DNA of 64,000 bases from positions 1 to 64,000 of the forward strand of contig NZ_CADIKH010000018.1 of assembly GCF_902859855.1 (NCBI RefSeq), written 5' to 3'. A model generated the notes under the pieces. The model was not told the origin of the DNA and made no database searches. It worked only from the letters and a program-made list of their open reading frames with translations. Shown here piece after piece: positions 60,921 through 64,000 of the stretch. Every line of letters begins with the position of its first letter. Positions within the stretch are counted from its first letter, which is position 1. Source of the DNA: Paraburkholderia humisilvae. GTDB lineage: Bacteria > Pseudomonadota > Gammaproteobacteria > Burkholderiales > Burkholderiaceae. The position numbers were made by a program, and so were the translations under genes.

Positions 60921-62748
60921 TCCTGTTTCGACTTTACCGTTGCGCGTGTCGGCTGCGCCGCCGTGGCGCGCCCCTCTGGTGGTGGGCGTCGCCGCGCTCG
61001 TGGTGCTGGCGGTCGGCAGCGTCATACTTCCGACCTTTCTCGTCAACAACCTGATCCGCTCGTTTCTGTATGCGGCGCTCGCGTTGACCGTCGATCTGCT
61101 TTGGGGTTACACAGGCATCCTCACGTTCGGACAATCGGCGTTCTTCGGGATCGGTGCCTACGCGGCCGGTCTCGTGTTCGTGCACGCGGGTTATTCGCCT
61201 CTCCTCGCGTTGGGCGCGCTCGCCGCGGGGCTTGCCGCGGCATGGCTGGTATCGCGTGCGATCGGCTGGCTTGCGTTCTATCACGGCGCATCGCCGCTTT
61301 ATGCGTCGGTCGTGACGCTGGTGCTGCCTATCGTGCTGGTGCAGGCGATCTATTCGGGCGGTGAGTTCACCGGATCGAGCAGCGGATTGTCCGGCTTCGA
61401 CAGCATCGACTTGCCGCTCGAAGCGTGGTTCTTTATCGCCGGCGCATTTCTGACCGTGCTGGCCGTGCTTGCGTGGCTCTTTGTGCGCAGCGATGCGGGC
61501 CGGCTGCTGGTCGCGATCCGCGAAAACGAATCGCGCTGCGAGTATCTCGGCATCGACGTGTCGCGCTACAAGGCGCGGCTGATGGACACTTGCGCGCTGG
61601 TTGCCGCATTCGCGGGCTTTCTGTTCGCCTGTGTGCAAATGGTGGTTGCGCCCGAGTATGCCGGCTTTGTGTTCGGCACCGAGCTCGTGATCTGGGTTGC
61701 GCTCGGCGGGCGCGGTTCGCTTATCGGGCCGATCATTGGCGCGCTGCTGATCGATACCGGCAGCGCTTACCTGAGCGGCGACCTGCCGTATATCTGGATG
61801 TTGCTGATCGGCGTCGCGTTCGTCGTCGTGATCGTCGCGATGCCGCGCGGACTCGCGCCGCTCGTGGCGGATGGCGTGCGCCGGGCCATGCCGCGCCGCC
61901 GCGTGGCCGCGTCGGTCCCGGTGACGTTGGTCGCCGCGCCCGCGCCGGCGCGTGAGCGCGTCGCGGACGGCACGCCACGGTCGGCGTTGTCGCTGCGTGG
62001 CGTGCATAAGCATTTCGGCAGTCTGAAGGTGCTCGACGGTATCAGTTTCGATGCCCACGCGGGCGAATTGTTGAGTCTGATCGGCCCGAATGGCGCGGGT
62101 AAGAGCACGCTGATGCGCTGTATCGCGGATGGCGCGCAGCGCTCCGGCGGAACGGTCGAAATCGGTGGCGCGGATATCCGGCATCTCGCTCCGTACGACT
62201 GTGTCGCGCTCGGTGTCGGGCGCAAGTTCCAGACCGCGACCGTGTTCGATTCGCTGAGCGTCGCCGACGCATTGCGCATCGCGCGCTACCGCGTCGCGCC
62301 GCCGTCGAAATGGAAACGCGCGACGACGCTCGAGTTGCCGCAACCGGCGCTCGACGTGCTGCGGCTAACCGGTCTCGATCGCATGCCCGAGCAGCCATGC
62401 CGGTATTTGTCGCATGGCCAGAAGCAGGCGCTCGAACTGGCGATGGTGCTCGCGCTCGAGCCGCGCACGGTGCTGCTCGACGAACCGACCGCGGGTCTCA
62501 CGAAACAGGAGCGCACGCAGATTGGTTCGATCTTCGTGTCGCTCGCCACACGCTATCGGATGTGTCTGTTGCTGGTCGAGCACGACCTCGATTTCGTGCG
62601 GCAGATCAGCTCGCGCATCGTCGTGCTGCATCAAGGGCGCATCGTGATGGATGGCGGCGTCGACGACGTCGTGAACTCCGATCTGGTGCGCGCGGTGTAT
62701 GCGGGTGTATCGCATACGGGGGCGGTCAATTCGGAGGGCGGCGCATGA
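60913..62748 (+). CDS. Fused LivM permease - LivG ATPase
   Basis: 611 residues joining two usually separate proteins. Residues 1-310 are a LivM-type permease (ALTVDLLWGYTGILTFGQSAFFGIGAYAAGLVF; LLVAIRENESRCEYLGIDVSRYKARLMDTCALVAAFAGFLFA). After an Arg/Ala-rich linker, residues about 355-600 are a LivG-type ATPase with Walker A GPNGAGKST near 391, signature YLSHGQKQALELAMVL and Walker B VLLDEPTAGLTK. GTG 60913 is used because GGAGGG is 8 nt upstream, giving an 8-bp overlap with the LivH gene. Confidence 0.9.
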   Translation: MADPVSTLPLRVSAAPPWRAPLVVGVAALVVLAVGSVILPTFLVNNLIRSFLYAALALTVDLLWGYTGILTFGQSAFFGIGAYAAGLVFVHAGYSPLLALGALAAGLAAAWLVSRAIGWLAFYHGASPLYASVVTLVLPIVLVQAIYSGGEFTGSSSGLSGFDSIDLPLEAWFFIAGAFLTVLAVLAWLFVRSDAGRLLVAIRENESRCEYLGIDVSRYKARLMDTCALVAAFAGFLFACVQMVVAPEYAGFVFGTELVIWVALGGRGSLIGPIIGALLIDTGSAYLSGDLPYIWMLLIGVAFVVVIVAMPRGLAPLVADGVRRAMPRRRVAASVPVTLVAAPAPARERVADGTPRSALSLRGVHKHFGSLKVLDGISFDAHAGELLSLIGPNGAGKSTLMRCIADGAQRSGGTVEIGGADIRHLAPYDCVALGVGRKFQTATVFDSLSVADALRIARYRVAPPSKWKRATTLELPQPALDVLRLTGLDRMPEQPCRYLSHGQKQALELAMVLALEPRTVLLDEPTAGLTKQERTQIGSIFVSLATRYRMCLLLVEHDLDFVRQISSRIVVLHQGRIVMDGGVDDVVNSDLVRAVYAGVSHTGAVNSEGGA

Positions 62749-63479
62749 GCGCATCGACATCGGCATTGGCATTGGCATCGGCCGTGGTTCATCTCGGCGC
62801 GCTGCGAAGCGGCTATGGCGAAGCCATGGTGTTAAAGGGCGTCGATCTGACGCTCGCGCGCGGCGAGGTGGTCGCGATCATGGGCAAGAACGGGATGGGT
62901 AAATCGACGCTGCTCAAAACGCTGATGGGCTTTATCCGCCCAAAGAGCGGCGAGATCGCGTTATTCGGCGAGCGCATCGCAGGATTGCCGCCGAATCGGA
63001 TCGCGCGGCGCGACGTGGCCTACATCCCGCAGGAGCAGGCGTTGTTTCAGGACCTGTCGGTCGAAGAGAACCTGAAGCTCGCGCTGACGCGCGATCGCGA
63101 TTTCAAGCCGCTTTTCGCGCGCATCGAGGATCTGTTCCCCTTTCTGAAGGAGCGTTTGCGGCAGAAGGCGGGCACCCTGTCGGGTGGCGAACAGAAGATG
63201 CTGCTTGTGGCGCGCGCGCTGATTCGCCAGCCGAAGCTGATCCTGATCGATGAAATCACCGAGGGCATGCAGCCTTCGGTGATCGACCGTTTGATCGGCA
63301 TTCTGACGCGCGAGCGAGACCGTTCCGGCACGTCGATGCTGCTCGTCGAACAACATCTGCATTTCGCGTTTGCGGTCGCGAACCGCTATGCGGTGCTCGA
63401 ACTCGGCGAAATTCCAGCGGCGGGTTCGACGGCGGACGCAGCGGCGCACGCCACGGTTGCACGCTATCTGTCGCTCTAG
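62745..63479 (+). CDS. LivF-type ABC ATPase
   Basis: 244 residues. Walker A GKNGMGKST at 47-55, signature LSGGEQKMLLVARAL, and LILIDEITEGMQPSVI, where the usual Walker B DEP is DEI. The switch is LLVEQHLHFAFAV. The start overlaps the previous stop (ATGA). Last component of the second transporter. Confidence 0.93.
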   Translation: MSASTSALALASAVVHLGALRSGYGEAMVLKGVDLTLARGEVVAIMGKNGMGKSTLLKTLMGFIRPKSGEIALFGERIAGLPPNRIARRDVAYIPQEQALFQDLSVEENLKLALTRDRDFKPLFARIEDLFPFLKERLRQKAGTLSGGEQKMLLVARALIRQPKLILIDEITEGMQPSVIDRLIGILTRERDRSGTSMLLVEQHLHFAFAVANRYAVLELGEIPAAGSTADAAAHATVARYLSL

Positions 63480-63502
63480 CGGCGTTAAGGAGGTGGCCTG
63501 TC

Positions 63503-64000
63503 ATGACATTCTCGATTGTCGCGCGCTGCGAACAGAGCGGCGCGCTCGGTGTGGCCGTGAGCACCGCGGTGCCGGCGGTAGGGGCGATGTGCGTGTATGT
63601 GCGTGCCGGTGTCGGCGCGGTGTCGACGCAATCGTGGGTCAATCCGTACCTGGCGCTCACCGCGCTCGATTTGCTCGAGGAGGGCGCCGATGCGGAGAGT
63701 GCGCTTGCGCGGGCACTCGGCGGCGATCCGGCCGCGGATTTGCGGCAGATCGGCGTGATCGGCCGTCGCGGACATGGCGCGGCGTGGACGGGGGCGCAAT
63801 GCACCGGGTGGGCCGGGCAGCGCACCGGCGCCTGGTACGCGATTCAAGGCAATATGCTGATCGGGGCCGCGACGCTCGATGCGATGCAGGCGGCGTTTGA
63901 AGCGACCCGGCCGCTCGCGCTGGAGGAGCGCTTGATGCAGGCGCTCGAAGCCGGGCAGGCGGCCGGCGGTGATATGCGCGGGCGGCAGTCGGCATCGCTG
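63503..64000 (+). CDS. DUF1028 NTN-hydrolase-like protein, cut by the window edge
   Basis: 166 residues are visible before the edge; intact family members are about 220-230. The start MTFSIVARCEQSGALGVAVSTAVPAVGAMCVYVRAGVGAVSTQSWVNP is typical of DUF1028, a family with an N-terminal-nucleophile-hydrolase-like fold, and WAGQRTGAWYAIQGNML matches its later conserved part. AAGGAGG at 63487-63493 precedes the ATG by 9 nt, and the gene follows the transporter by 23 bp, so it belongs to the same operon. DUF1028 genes often accompany amino-acid/peptide ABC transporters; the reaction is not established. Confidence 0.88.
   Translation, partial: MTFSIVARCEQSGALGVAVSTAVPAVGAMCVYVRAGVGAVSTQSWVNPYLALTALDLLEEGADAESALARALGGDPAADLRQIGVIGRRGHGAAWTGAQCTGWAGQRTGAWYAIQGNMLIGAATLDAMQAAFEATRPLALEERLMQALEAGQAAGGDMRGRQSASL

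Noticed and set aside
60934..62343. 469-codon open frame antisense to the fused LivMG gene
   Set aside because: Low-complexity Arg/Gln/Asp translation, a mirror of the real gene's codon bias.
1..64000. CRISPR arrays, insertion sequences, prophage genes
   Set aside because: No regularly spaced repeats, transposase, integrase or phage structural motifs were seen on either strand.

Overview
The window reads as a stretch of the main chromosome of a GC-rich betaproteobacterium of the Burkholderia/Paraburkholderia group. The evidence is the gene content (BPSS1780-type membrane protein, DUF2782 and DUF3563 proteins, split short ChrA pair, PHB-depolymerase-type esterase, AmiC/AmiR-type regulators) and the housekeeping order rpsU-yqeY-dnaG-rpoD. 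Coding density is high, with no insertion sequence, prophage or CRISPR array. Only the left edge (about 180-620) is clearly poorer in GC; it holds a decayed TIR-like domain gene.

Layout. 1-1.6 kb: edge fragment, TIR-like remnant, a 432-bp gene-free stretch with a strong dyad, and an exported GlcG/HbpS-type protein. 1.8-12.8 kb: SDR, CYTH/CHAD protein, modE, PAP2 phosphatase, PHB-type esterase with a PhaR-like site, a DUF3563 mini-gene behind a multi-palindrome promoter, marR-photolyase pair, thrB with a membrane protein, DUF2782 protein. 12.9-25.2 kb: AMP nucleosidase, two-gene chromate transporter with divergent LysR regulator, LOG-type protein head to head with polA, NDH-2-like flavoprotein, Tat-exported dienelactone hydrolase, sulfurtransferase, Rieske oxygenase. 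25.5-37.7 kb: xseB-ispA-dxs (isoprenoid precursors), folE2, tsaD, HI0933-type flavoprotein, then rpsU-yqeY-dnaG-rpoD.

37.7-46.7 kb: hairpins and an unusual tRNA gene (CAU anticodon, long variable arm), a DUF1444 protein, then a compact catabolic locus. This has an IclR regulator, an MHS-type carboxylate symporter and, divergently, an overlapping five-gene operon: CaiB/BaiF CoA-transferase, crotonase, two CoT-like subunits and an acyl-CoA ligase. Key catalytic glutamates are replaced in both the crotonase and the CoT beta subunit. The gene order crotonase-alpha-beta resembles the EchA20-IpdA-IpdB ring-opening module, so this is the best candidate here for an undescribed pathway. Two copies of the dyad TTCCT-N7-AGGAA, before the IclR gene and before the symporter, mark a likely local regulon.

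47-64 kb: a small hypothetical gene, a CmcJ/NvfI-type protein, an FRG-domain protein, then a large amide/urea-type nitrogen locus. A cytoplasmic AmiC-like sensor and an ANTAR antiterminator are encoded divergently from a long operon: urtABCDE-like transporter, acetamidase/formamidase, SDR, a second branched-chain-type ABC transporter with a fused LivM-LivG, and a DUF1028 protein cut by the window edge. The leader of this operon has a near-perfect sigma-54 promoter, a hairpin with an A1/G4 hexaloop as expected for an ANTAR target, and a strong intrinsic terminator just before the first gene. This implies nitrogen-controlled initiation plus inducer-controlled antitermination.
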